Positions 1 to 7,178 of a DNA stretch of 28,094 bases are shown in pieces. A program made the position numbers and the translations under genes. The notes below the pieces were generated by a model, which saw only the letters and a program-made list of their open reading frames with translations, did no database searches and was not told the origin of the DNA. The DNA is from MGIIb-O3 sp046710875 (lineage in GTDB: Archaea; Thermoplasmatota; Poseidoniia; Poseidoniales; Thalassarchaeaceae), in assembly GCA_046710875.1 (NCBI GenBank), contig JBKEHQ010000010.1:1-28094 (forward strand), given 5' to 3'. Within the stretch, counting starts at the first letter, position 1. Every line of letters starts with the position of its first letter.

Positions 1-1
1 T

Positions 2-1531
2 AAATTTCAAACACGTGATTCAATAGAGTTTACGTTTTTAGTTGCATCATATTCAACAATATTAACACTAATATTAGGAGTCCCATTGGCGTGGAATTTA
101 GGTAGATATAAATGGAAGTATGGCACCTTTCTTCGAAGTTTATTCACCGTACCTTTTGTTATGCCTTCAATATTAGTTGCCATGGGATTTCTATCACTTT
201 TAGATTGGTTTGAAGTATTATTTGGAATTAATGATTCTCAAAATTTGAGATTTTATTTATTATTATTATCTCATGCTTGGTTTAATTTGGCATTAGTAGT
301 AAGATTATGTGAGCCCATTCTTTCAACTATTGATTCATCATATGAAGAGTCAGCATTTTTATTGCCAAGAGGAAATAGTAAATTTAAAAGATTCAAGAAT
401 CTATGGTTACCTCTTCTTTGGCCAAATATTATGGCATCTGCATCTTTAACTTTTATTTTTTCATTCACGTCTTTTGCATTAGTAAAATTTATACTTCCTA
501 CAAAACGAAATTTGGAAATAGTTATGTCAAATCAGGCAGAATGGGCAGGGATAGATATTCCCGCACTTGGACAAACGCCTTCAGAAATCATTCTTGCTTC
601 ATCAAGTATTCAATTACTGACAATTATCATTGCTCTGGCGATATCATCAAAATTACAATCAAAATCTTTTGGCCATCAACTTTCGAGTCTTGATGATAAG
701 CGTATAGAAGCATCATTTTTTAGTAAACGCGGCCTTTACATAATAACAATGTTAATTGTAATTATATTGCCATTAATTTCATTAATTTTATCCTCATTCC
801 TAATTAGAAATGAAGGAAATATGTCTTGGTCAACCAAAGGATGGAGTGCTGCATTTGGAGGGACGCATTCCCCAACCAATATGTATCAAGCATTATATTC
901 ATCAATTAAATATGCCACAATATCTATACTGATTTCTTTACCAATTGGATTCATACTTTCAGATATTATTAATCAATTAGAAAGGAGAGATTCAATATTT
1001 GCAGTTATTTTAGATATTATAGTTATGCTCCCTCTTGCATTATCTGCAGTTATGGTTGGACTTGGAGTATTAGTTGGAATAATAAGAACAGATCCGGAAT
1101 TAGCTCGTTCTTGGTGGATTCCCATTTATGGGCATATTATGATAACGACACCTTTTGTAGTAAGAGTATTATTGCCCGCGATGCGGAATCTTGATCCTGA
1201 TTTGGAATTCTCTGCTGCATTACTAGGAGCTGGATATTTTAAAAGGTTAATTAAAATAAAAATACCAATTCTAACTCCATCAATCATAGTTTCTTCAAGT
1301 TTAGTATTCGCTATTTCCCTAGGCGAGTTTGGATCCTCATGGGTAGTCCTAAGATTTACAGAATTCACAACACTTCCAGTCATGATTGGAGACATACTTA
1401 GTCGGCCAGGATTTGATCCAGTAGTTAGATCTGCAGCAAATGCGGCGGGCTCTACATTGCTATTAATGACATTAATATTATTTATATGCGTCGAGAAATT
1501 TAGACCAGTGGGCGGCGGGGGTGAGTTTTAA
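2..1531 (+). CDS. ABC transporter permease, fused two-domain (ThiP/FbpB type), 5' truncated by window
   Basis: This is the membrane subunit of a binding-protein-dependent importer. The reading frame is open to the window edge, and the residues before the first usable start (…LILGVPLAWNLGRYK) read as normal permease sequence, so the true start lies upstream. Two homologous permease halves are visible, each ending in an EAA-type cytoplasmic loop that docks the ATPase: EESAFLLPRG near base 345 and FSAALLGAGYF near base 1210. Fused two-half permeases of about 500 residues are typical of thiamine (ThiP) and ferric-iron (FbpB) importers. The stop codon overlaps the start of the ATPase gene by one base (TAATG), so the two are co-transcribed and probably translationally coupled. 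The substrate-binding protein is presumably further upstream. The substrate cannot be settled from sequence; thiamine is slightly favoured because the partner ATPase is short like ThiQ. Confidence 0.85.
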   Translation, partial: KFQTRDSIEFTFLVASYSTILTLILGVPLAWNLGRYKWKYGTFLRSLFTVPFVMPSILVAMGFLSLLDWFEVLFGINDSQNLRFYLLLLSHAWFNLALVVRLCEPILSTIDSSYEESAFLLPRGNSKFKRFKNLWLPLLWPNIMASASLTFIFSFTSFALVKFILPTKRNLEIVMSNQAEWAGIDIPALGQTPSEIILASSSIQLLTIIIALAISSKLQSKSFGHQLSSLDDKRIEASFFSKRGLYIITMLIVIILPLISLILSSFLIRNEGNMSWSTKGWSAAFGGTHSPTNMYQALYSSIKYATISILISLPIGFILSDIINQLERRDSIFAVILDIIVMLPLALSAVMVGLGVLVGIIRTDPELARSWWIPIYGHIMITTPFVVRVLLPAMRNLDPDLEFSAALLGAGYFKRLIKIKIPILTPSIIVSSSLVFAISLGEFGSSWVVLRFTEFTTLPVMIGDILSRPGFDPVVRSAANAAGSTLLLMTLILFICVEKFRPVGGGGEF

Positions 1532-2151
1532 TGTTGATATGTAAAGAAATAAATAAAAAATATTCACAAAAAATATTATCGGATTTTAATCTGAATGTAG
1601 GTTCTGGTGAAATCGTTGCTTTACTTGGGCCCTCTGGGTCAGGTAAATCTACTCTTTTAAAAATAATATGTGGCTTGGAAACATTAGATTCCGGAGATAT
1701 AATTTTCAATGGGCGAAATTTAGAAAATATTCTACCTGAAAAGAGGGAGATAGGGATGGTATTTCAAAAACTGGCATTATTTCCACATCTTAATGTTAAT
1801 GGGAATATAAAATTTGGATTACCTCAAGAATCGGATATTAGTGAAATATCCATAATGTTGAATCTATTGGGGCTGAAGGGTTTTGAAAAACGTAAAATCC
1901 AAACCTTATCCGGCGGAGAGGCCCAAAGAGTTGCATTGGCTAGATCATTGATTGCTAAACCAAAAATGATATTATTAGATGAACCGTTTTCAAGCCTTGA
2001 TACAGATATCAAAATAATTTTAGCAAAAGAAGTAAAAATCTTGTTAAAAAAATTGAATATTTCAGCAATATATGTGACTCATGATTTGAGTATTGCTAAT
2101 AAAATAGCCGATAGAGTTGTTTATTTAGACTCTAAAAAAATAATAAATTAA
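1531..2151 (+). CDS. ABC transporter ATP-binding protein (ThiQ-like)
   Basis: This 206-residue nucleotide-binding subunit powers the importer encoded just upstream. All core motifs are intact: Walker A GPSGSGKS (33-40), Q-loop VFQ (77-79), signature LSGGE (126-130), Walker B MILLDE (146-151), D-loop SSLD and switch His184 in THD. It stops soon after the H-loop and has no C-terminal TOBE/regulatory domain, which makes it shorter than iron or sugar importer ATPases (about 350 residues) and closer to ThiQ (about 230). A G-rich Shine-Dalgarno-like stretch (GGGGGTGAG) lies in the end of the permease gene just before the ATG. ATPase function is secure; the transported substrate is inferred only. 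Confidence 0.9.
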   Translation: MLICKEINKKYSQKILSDFNLNVGSGEIVALLGPSGSGKSTLLKIICGLETLDSGDIIFNGRNLENILPEKREIGMVFQKLALFPHLNVNGNIKFGLPQESDISEISIMLNLLGLKGFEKRKIQTLSGGEAQRVALARSLIAKPKMILLDEPFSSLDTDIKIILAKEVKILLKKLNISAIYVTHDLSIANKIADRVVYLDSKKIIN

Positions 2152-2156
2152 ATAAC

Positions 2157-2170
2157 TAATATAATATATG
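2157..2170 (+). promoter_or_regulatory. TATA-like element for the PAP2 gene
   Basis: The A/T run TAATATAATATATG is centred about 27 bases before the ATG at 2190. That spacing is typical of an archaeal TATA box feeding a leaderless transcript. The surrounding gap is only 38 bases, so the assignment rests on spacing and composition alone. Confidence 0.4.
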
Positions 2171-2189
2171 TTATCTTCGGGTTAGATGT

Positions 2190-2975
2190 ATGGATGGTAG
2201 GAACTCGCCATTAAAATTAGTTATGCCATGGACTAAGCTCTGGACCGGTACTTGGAAAAGAAGAAATATTTTTAATGGAAAATGGTTTATTTTAGAAATA
2301 TTTTTATTTGGGGCAATATTTATTGCAATTCCATATTTTTTATCAAATAATATTGCTAGCATATATTTAGAAGATACTTTTAAAATGTTTCCTGAAAATA
2401 GATATGATAGATTAATACCTGTTATTAATTGGATGATTATCCCCTATACTGCATTATATTTATTTTATCCAATCACATTAATACTTGCACCCAAAAATGA
2501 CAAGGGCAGAATGGAATTGATTACGGCAATGCAGATGTTAATTATGGCAAATATATTCTGCATTGTATTTTTCCTTTTATTTCCTGCTGAAATAGATATG
2601 AGAGATGCCATAGATTGGAATTCTATGAATAATTTGGAATTACTATTTTTTGAATTTATTCACACTTCGGACAGACCATGGAATGCATGGCCGAGTTTGC
2701 ATATCGTACATTCATATTTTTTAGCTCGGTTGATGACTCATTGGGTAAAAAATAACTATTCAGAGTGTAAATTTGCAAATATCTTCCTAGGAATACTATG
2801 GATTGAGTGGTTTTTATTATGTATTAGCATACTTACAACTAAGCAGCACTATATGTTTGATTTATTTTCTGGAGGCATAGTGGGAATAATAGCATGGAAA
2901 TTATATCAACCCATACTTGAAAAAATATCAGTTAGAGGGGCAAAGAAATTAGCAAATGATGCAGGATGGGTTTAG
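2190..2975 (+). CDS. PAP2-superfamily membrane phosphatase/phosphotransferase
   Basis: This 261-residue integral membrane protein of the PAP2 (type 2 phosphatidic acid phosphatase / inositolphosphotransferase) superfamily shows the family's catalytic signatures: PSLH at 168-171 and a TxxxHxxxD motif with His220 and Asp224. About six hydrophobic segments surround them (for example 33-50, 80-100, 114-132, 196-214, 224-236). The family removes or transfers phosphate groups on lipids or lipid-linked sugars, with the active site facing outwards. The Arg-rich first motif (KxxxxxxRP) is not clear; TSDRPWNAWP just before PSLH may play that part. The AUR1/inositolphosphotransferase subgroup, which keeps the PSLH form, seems a better match than simple phosphatases. 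The substrate is unknown; archaeal lipid or glycan-carrier metabolism is an inference. Confidence 0.75.
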   Translation: MDGRNSPLKLVMPWTKLWTGTWKRRNIFNGKWFILEIFLFGAIFIAIPYFLSNNIASIYLEDTFKMFPENRYDRLIPVINWMIIPYTALYLFYPITLILAPKNDKGRMELITAMQMLIMANIFCIVFFLLFPAEIDMRDAIDWNSMNNLELLFFEFIHTSDRPWNAWPSLHIVHSYFLARLMTHWVKNNYSECKFANIFLGILWIEWFLLCISILTTKQHYMFDLFSGGIVGIIAWKLYQPILEKISVRGAKKLANDAGWV

Positions 2976-3018
2976 TATCCTTCATAGTAATCAAAAGTAG
3001 GAACGCAATCGGGTTAAC

Positions 3019-4467
3019 GTGGAAAATACTCTCGACTTCAGTATCTTAAAAGATAAGGATACTTGGAAGTCATTTGGTATTGCATTAATATTATTCAGCA
3101 TAATAGGGTATTCATCACTTTCATTATTTGGAATATCAACATCAGCCTATGGACTTTCAGATGACATTCGAACTACACCTGATTTCTTGGTCCCAACAAT
3201 GAATAGAACAGGAATTGATAATTTAGCAGATGTTGATTCAGATGGGATACTAAAACTATCGGATTTAAGGGGAAAAATCGTAATATTAGATTTTATGGCA
3301 ATTGATTGCAGTAATTGTCATTTGGTTCAGGAACATATTGACCAAAACTTAGATGAATGGAATAATTTAGAGGGTGAATATCCCATAATTGTACTTTCAA
3401 TAGCATCATGGTACGCCATGGAAAGTTTTGAAGATATAAATTCTACATTTGGAGATGAAGATTCATCAAAATATATGAGATGGCCTGTCGCAAATGGAGG
3501 CCATGAAACGATCATAACTGAAAATGGAGGCGGGGATTTACTTGAATATTACAACATATTAGCAATACCCTATATTTTGGTGATTGATCATGAAGGTTAT
3601 GCAATTGCTAGAGAAAACACAGGATTTCCATTAGATAAATGGAAATCTTTTGATTCATCCATAGAAATGGCAAACAAAGGTGAAGCTGAAAATTTAAGAT
3701 TTGGCATTTCAAAATCAGATAATTCAATATCTGGAGTATTTTTTATTGGATTATTTATTGGATTTTTAGTATATTTCAGCCCATGTGCATTTCCAGTACT
3801 TCCATCTTACATAACATATTATCTTAATTTAGGAATGAGAGAGGATGAATTAAGAGAAAGTGGAAAGCTCATAGGAAGAATTCCCAATTCATTAGAAATT
3901 GGAAGTTTTGCTGCATTGGGTCAATTGACATTTTTTTCCATAATTGGATTTTTATTATATGGCCTTGATGGTTTAATAAATATCTCTGGATTTTTATATG
4001 ATATTGCTTTTATAATTGCGATTATACTCATAATCCTTGGAACACTGATGCTGCTAGGGTGGACATCAAATGCCTTAATAAGTATTCAAAGGATAATTGA
4101 TAAATATCAAAATACAGAAAATGATAATATTTTTACTCCAAGAAGAAATATGTATGTTTGGGGAATAGGATATTCTGCGGCATCAGTAGATTGCACGGCT
4201 GCAGCAGTTTTTCCATTCATGGCTTGGCTAATTACAATTGGTAACGGCGCACTTATTTCTGGGATGGCAGGTTTAATAATATCAGTAAGTTTTCTTATGA
4301 TATTAGTAACGATCCTGGTAAGTTCTGGCAGGCAGTCAATTATTAAAGTCCTCAGAAGTTCAACAGTAATTATCAAGGGAATTGGATCTTGGATGATGAT
4401 ATTTGCCGGCATAGGGCTAATGATTTATCTGACACAAACCGAAAAAATAGCGTCATTGATTGGTTAA
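3019..4467 (+). CDS. Thioredoxin-CcdA/DsbD fusion, transmembrane thiol reductant carrier
   Basis: The start is GTG; there is an in-frame stop just upstream and the next Met is at residue 61. Domain order: N-terminal anchor helix (about 18-38), an extracytoplasmic thioredoxin-like domain (about 50-215) with redox pair CSNC (Cys97/Cys100) and cis-Pro184 in AIPYILVID, then a six-helix CcdA/DsbD transmembrane domain (about 238-480). The two membrane cysteines sit in SPCAFPVLP (Cys256) and SVDCTAAA (Cys392), the classic half-motifs of the CcdA electron carrier. In this family electrons from cytoplasmic thioredoxin pass through the membrane cysteines to an outer thioredoxin domain. Here that outer domain is fused at the N terminus, whereas DsbD carries its thioredoxin domain at the C terminus. 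The likely role is keeping exported cysteine proteins or cytochrome c apocysteines reduced. The stop overlaps the convergent kinase gene by four bases. Confidence 0.88.
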   Translation: MENTLDFSILKDKDTWKSFGIALILFSIIGYSSLSLFGISTSAYGLSDDIRTTPDFLVPTMNRTGIDNLADVDSDGILKLSDLRGKIVILDFMAIDCSNCHLVQEHIDQNLDEWNNLEGEYPIIVLSIASWYAMESFEDINSTFGDEDSSKYMRWPVANGGHETIITENGGGDLLEYYNILAIPYILVIDHEGYAIARENTGFPLDKWKSFDSSIEMANKGEAENLRFGISKSDNSISGVFFIGLFIGFLVYFSPCAFPVLPSYITYYLNLGMREDELRESGKLIGRIPNSLEIGSFAALGQLTFFSIIGFLLYGLDGLINISGFLYDIAFIIAIILIILGTLMLLGWTSNALISIQRIIDKYQNTENDNIFTPRRNMYVWGIGYSAASVDCTAAAVFPFMAWLITIGNGALISGMAGLIISVSFLMILVTILVSSGRQSIIKVLRSSTVIIKGIGSWMMIFAGIGLMIYLTQTEKIASLIG

Positions 4468-5138
4468 GAATTATTTATTGGTTGAATTAAATCACCTATT
4501 ATAGGTTGAATATTAGACCATATCTTATTGTGAACACTTTCAACAGTATCCCTTGTTGGGATTAGAATAGCTCCTAGTTCTTCTGCAGAATTTTCAAATT
4601 CCTTTCTCAGTAATTTTTGATACTGTAAGAAGGATGATGTTATTGAAGGAGATAAAGCTAAATCCATTCCAGATTCAAAATGGTTCAAAGTTTCTAATTT
4701 TTCTCCAAACATTATTCGATTTAAAAGTCTACGAGGGCCGCAATGTAAAATTACTGTTGCATCAGGTTTTGGTATATCCAAATACAATGATTTAATCCAA
4801 TTTGAATCTCCTCCTCTAACTTTTTCTCTAATTTCTGGAGTTAAATTATACCTATCAGAGATTATCACAAAACCAGCGAGCAATAATGGTTCAACATCAT
4901 TCTTTATTTGATCATGTAAGTCTGTTGCGTACAATAAAGCTCTCGTCCTCCAATTTAGTTGATGAATATCATCATTATGAGATTTTAATAATTCTCCCAT
5001 TAACTTTGATCTTGCGAGTCCTATGGTATGAGTTGCGACGCCATGCGCCTCTAATCTAGCAGCCAATAGCCTTGCATGAAGGCTACGCCCAACTTGGTCC
5101 GGACCTTCCAGTACTATCAATTTTCCTGGATAAGTCAA
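4464..5138 (-). CDS. Thymidylate-kinase-like protein with degenerate P-loop
   Basis: This 224-residue protein has the thymidylate kinase fold and lies immediately downstream of an intact homologue. Its P-loop is GPDQVGRS (12-19): the invariant Lys is replaced by Arg18 and the following Thr by Leu20. The DRY motif (95-97) and a GMD motif near residue 157 are kept. The start is TTG, directly after the upstream stop codon (TAATTG); a strong AAGGAGGT sequence ten bases before it supports this, and no in-frame ATG occurs before residue 47. It could be a weak nucleotide kinase, an enzyme for a different nucleotide, or a non-catalytic partner of its neighbour. Fold assignment is firm and activity is doubtful. 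Confidence 0.75.
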   Translation of the reverse strand: MTYPGKLIVLEGPDQVGRSLHARLLAARLEAHGVATHTIGLARSKLMGELLKSHNDDIHQLNWRTRALLYATDLHDQIKNDVEPLLLAGFVIISDRYNLTPEIREKVRGGDSNWIKSLYLDIPKPDATVILHCGPRRLLNRIMFGEKLETLNHFESGMDLALSPSITSSFLQYQKLLRKEFENSAEELGAILIPTRDTVESVHNKIWSNIQPIIGDLIQPINNS

Positions 5139-5873
5139 TTACTCAACTACCTCCTTGTAAGATAACCAATCGATTTCTGATTGGCTCAAATTCTCTGCTA
5201 AACGATCTGCATAATCAATCACTTCAACATTTGATAAGTCGATATTTTCTTCAAATATTTTCCTAGTTCTTTTTTGTACTTCGGGCACAGTTCCAGTTGC
5301 ATCTAAACGCAATATTCGTCCATTTTTAACTAAATCATCATAAATCTCAGAAACTTTTTCTTGAAAGATACGATAAGATTCAAAAGGATCATTGGACCAA
5401 TTCATATCCATTCCTGCTTCATAATACTTCAATGTGGGGCGGCCATTTGCTATTCGATCATAACTAACATCTACAGGAACGTCAAAATATATAGTTAAAT
5501 CTGGTTCTCTAGCGAATGAATAAGTACTTTCTATGTCTTTTAAACGAACGCCCCTTGAACCATCTCTCGCCATGGCTGTATACTTATAGCGATCACAAAT
5601 TACTATACCTCCAATTTTTAGTACTGGTTCTATCTGTTGAGCCCATCGATCTGCAAAATCTGCTGCATGAATTAGATGAAATGTAGAAGGTAAAAGTCTA
5701 CGATTATTCTTTCCTAATTTTGTTGCCTGCCTTACGATTTTACTAGAGTTCCATTCTGTATGATAAACAGGTAATCCTTTAGCCCGTAACCAATGATAAA
5801 GTAATTTTGCTTGTGTACTTTTACCAGAGCCATCCATGCCTTCAACGGCTATTAGAATACCTCTATTTGACAT
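5139..5873 (-). CDS. tmk: Thymidylate kinase (dTMP kinase)
   Basis: Thymidylate kinase phosphorylates dTMP to dTDP in the cytoplasm for DNA synthesis. The 244-residue product has a complete P-loop, EGMDGSGKST (11-20), DRY at 94-96 in VICDRYKYTA, and the later GMD segment shared with its downstream paralogue. The frame extends to 5951, but ATG at 5873 is preferred: it has a good Shine-Dalgarno sequence (AAAGGAGA) seven bases upstream and puts the P-loop at the family's usual distance from the N terminus. The product is a little longer than bacterial Tmk (about 210 residues), with extra residues at the C terminus. The stop is followed at once by the TTG start of the degenerate paralogue, so the two are one transcription unit. 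Confidence 0.85.
   Translation of the reverse strand: MSNRGILIAVEGMDGSGKSTQAKLLYHWLRAKGLPVYHTEWNSSKIVRQATKLGKNNRRLLPSTFHLIHAADFADRWAQQIEPVLKIGGIVICDRYKYTAMARDGSRGVRLKDIESTYSFAREPDLTIYFDVPVDVSYDRIANGRPTLKYYEAGMDMNWSNDPFESYRIFQEKVSEIYDDLVKNGRILRLDATGTVPEVQKRTRKIFEENIDLSNVEVIDYADRLAENLSQSEIDWLSYKEVVE
5149..5156 (-). promoter_or_regulatory. Shine-Dalgarno site deciding the TTG start at 5138
   Basis: On the minus strand this reads AAGGAGGT, a near-perfect anti-16S match, ten bases before a TTG codon. It sits inside the last codons of tmk and is the main reason to accept the non-ATG start of the degenerate kinase paralogue. Confidence 0.7.
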
Positions 5874-5880
5874 TTTTTTC

Positions 5881-5888
5881 TCTCCTTT
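5881..5888 (-). promoter_or_regulatory. Shine-Dalgarno site deciding the tmk start at 5873
   Basis: On the minus strand this reads AAAGGAGA, seven bases before ATG 5873. It favours the internal ATG over the longer possible start at 5951. Confidence 0.65.
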
Positions 5889-5950
5889 ACTTGTAATTGG
5901 CAATCTTTGTAGTAATTGGTAGCGATATTCACCTATTAGCCTGTAGGTCA

Positions 5951-5960
5951 TTTAAAATTA
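5951..5960 (-). promoter_or_regulatory. Possible TATA element for the tmk pair
   Basis: The minus-strand sequence TAATTTTAAA lies in the 144-base gap between tmk and the PhoU gene. Initiation about 25 bases downstream would leave a leader of roughly 55 bases carrying the tmk Shine-Dalgarno site, consistent with the start at 5873. The rest of the gap shows no other structure that I can support. Confidence 0.3.
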
Positions 5961-6017
5961 GAAAAAATATCGTTTCCATGAATTCACAAAATATTAAAAT
6001 AAAAATATTTGAATAAT

Positions 6018-7064
6018 TTAGGCATAAACTTCCCTAGAGTCCCTATGAGTTTGGATATTCATAAGGATTTCAGCAACATTAATTGAATAAGAGCAGATAC
6101 GTCTTAATGACTCCGACATCTTATCCATGAATAATGCATCTTCAAGGCCAATATCACTACGTCTGAGTTCCTCTTCATACTGCATTAAATCCGCTCTTGC
6201 AGCGATTAATTGAGATTTTGCCTTGTGTATTTCTGAAATTTCTCTCTTTCTCAAATTTGCCATTAATAATTTAATTGAGGTTTGCCAAACAGGTATTACT
6301 GAAACTGGTAAAGAATACATATTTATCCCTCTAGGAACATTATAATTCCTTGCTAAATCACATAAATTATAACTATGGTCACCCATTCTCTCTAATGTCC
6401 TAACTAGTTTACATAATTCTGCTGCTTCCCATCTTGAAGTGCCTAATGAATCTTCAATACTTGCGGATTCTAATATTTCTCCTGCTTGCCTTTCCAATAA
6501 TAATCTTAAAGCGTCAACCTCATTTTCTCTTTCATCTGCGTCATCCAATATTTCTAAATCGCCTCCTCTCAAAATTTCAGAAAAGTCTCTAATCTGGCTG
6601 GATAATAGTAAATACATTCTATTTATGCTGGAAAAAAAAGGCATTTCAGTAGGATTTAAGAGACTAATTAGTTCGATCTCATAGTCTAATTCATTTGTAA
6701 TTTCCATTCCACTAGTAGATCTAACAAATTTACGAAATATCCGGTTTTGATCTCTCGAAAAGGTCTTATTTGATTTTATATTTATTTTATGAGCACCTGC
6801 TAGATAAGCAGCGACCAAGTGATCAAATAGCATATGATCCGGGATTTCATTACATTCTATATTTACTAATCTTAGTCTTTTAATTGAAGAAGCATCTGCA
6901 ATTACTCGAAGCGTCCCTGATGGACGCCATTCTATTCGAACTTGATCTTTGGAAGATAATCCATGGTCAGTTACCCATTTTTTGGGTAGGCTGACAATAT
7001 ATGTAGAGCCACCAGTTAATTGTATTTTTCTGACTTCAGAGCGATTTGCACTGGCATTTGACAT
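6018..7064 (-). CDS. AbrB-PhoU phosphate uptake regulator
   Basis: This 348-residue protein begins with an AbrB/SpoVT-type DNA-binding hairpin domain (about 9-58; KIQLTGGSTYIVSLPKKWV is the typical sequence). It continues as a long helical protein with PhoU-type helical repeats (about 130-345), for example WEAAELCKLVRTLERMGDHSYNL, where the E-R-x-x-D pattern is characteristic of PhoU metal-binding helices. In archaea this architecture is a phosphate-responsive regulator, often next to Pst or PiT transporters. It diverges from the PiT gene across a 114-base shared promoter region, so it probably controls that transporter and perhaps itself. DNA-binding targets are not visible from sequence alone. 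Confidence 0.88.
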   Translation of the reverse strand: MSNASANRSEVRKIQLTGGSTYIVSLPKKWVTDHGLSSKDQVRIEWRPSGTLRVIADASSIKRLRLVNIECNEIPDHMLFDHLVAAYLAGAHKINIKSNKTFSRDQNRIFRKFVRSTSGMEITNELDYEIELISLLNPTEMPFFSSINRMYLLLSSQIRDFSEILRGGDLEILDDADERENEVDALRLLLERQAGEILESASIEDSLGTSRWEAAELCKLVRTLERMGDHSYNLCDLARNYNVPRGINMYSLPVSVIPVWQTSIKLLMANLRKREISEIHKAKSQLIAARADLMQYEEELRRSDIGLEDALFMDKMSESLRRICSYSINVAEILMNIQTHRDSREVYA

Positions 7065-7086
7065 AATTACCCCAATACTACATTAG

Positions 7087-7093
7087 ATATATA
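7087..7093 (-). promoter_or_regulatory. TATA element for the PhoU gene
   Basis: The minus-strand TATATAT core is centred about 26 bases before ATG 7064. That spacing predicts a leaderless mRNA. It shares the intergenic region with the divergent PiT promoter. Confidence 0.5.
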
Positions 7094-7144
7094 CTTGTAT
7101 ATTACTAGCAGTGATGCGTTTTTATTAGTAACTATATAGATTCT

Positions 7145-7157
7145 ATATTATTATAAT
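7145..7157 (+). promoter_or_regulatory. TATA-like element for the PiT gene
   Basis: The A/T stretch TATTATTATAAT is centred about 27 bases before ATG 7179, matching the leaderless spacing. A second candidate, ACTATATAG, lies near 7131-7139. The compact divergent layout would allow one regulator to cover both promoters. Confidence 0.4.
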
Positions 7158-7178
7158 CAAATACTTAGCATATATCCT

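Noticed and set aside
5874..5951. N-terminal extension of tmk by 26 residues to 5951
   Set aside because: The extension lies upstream of the good ribosome site, is unlike the family, and would start at the edge of the likely TATA element.
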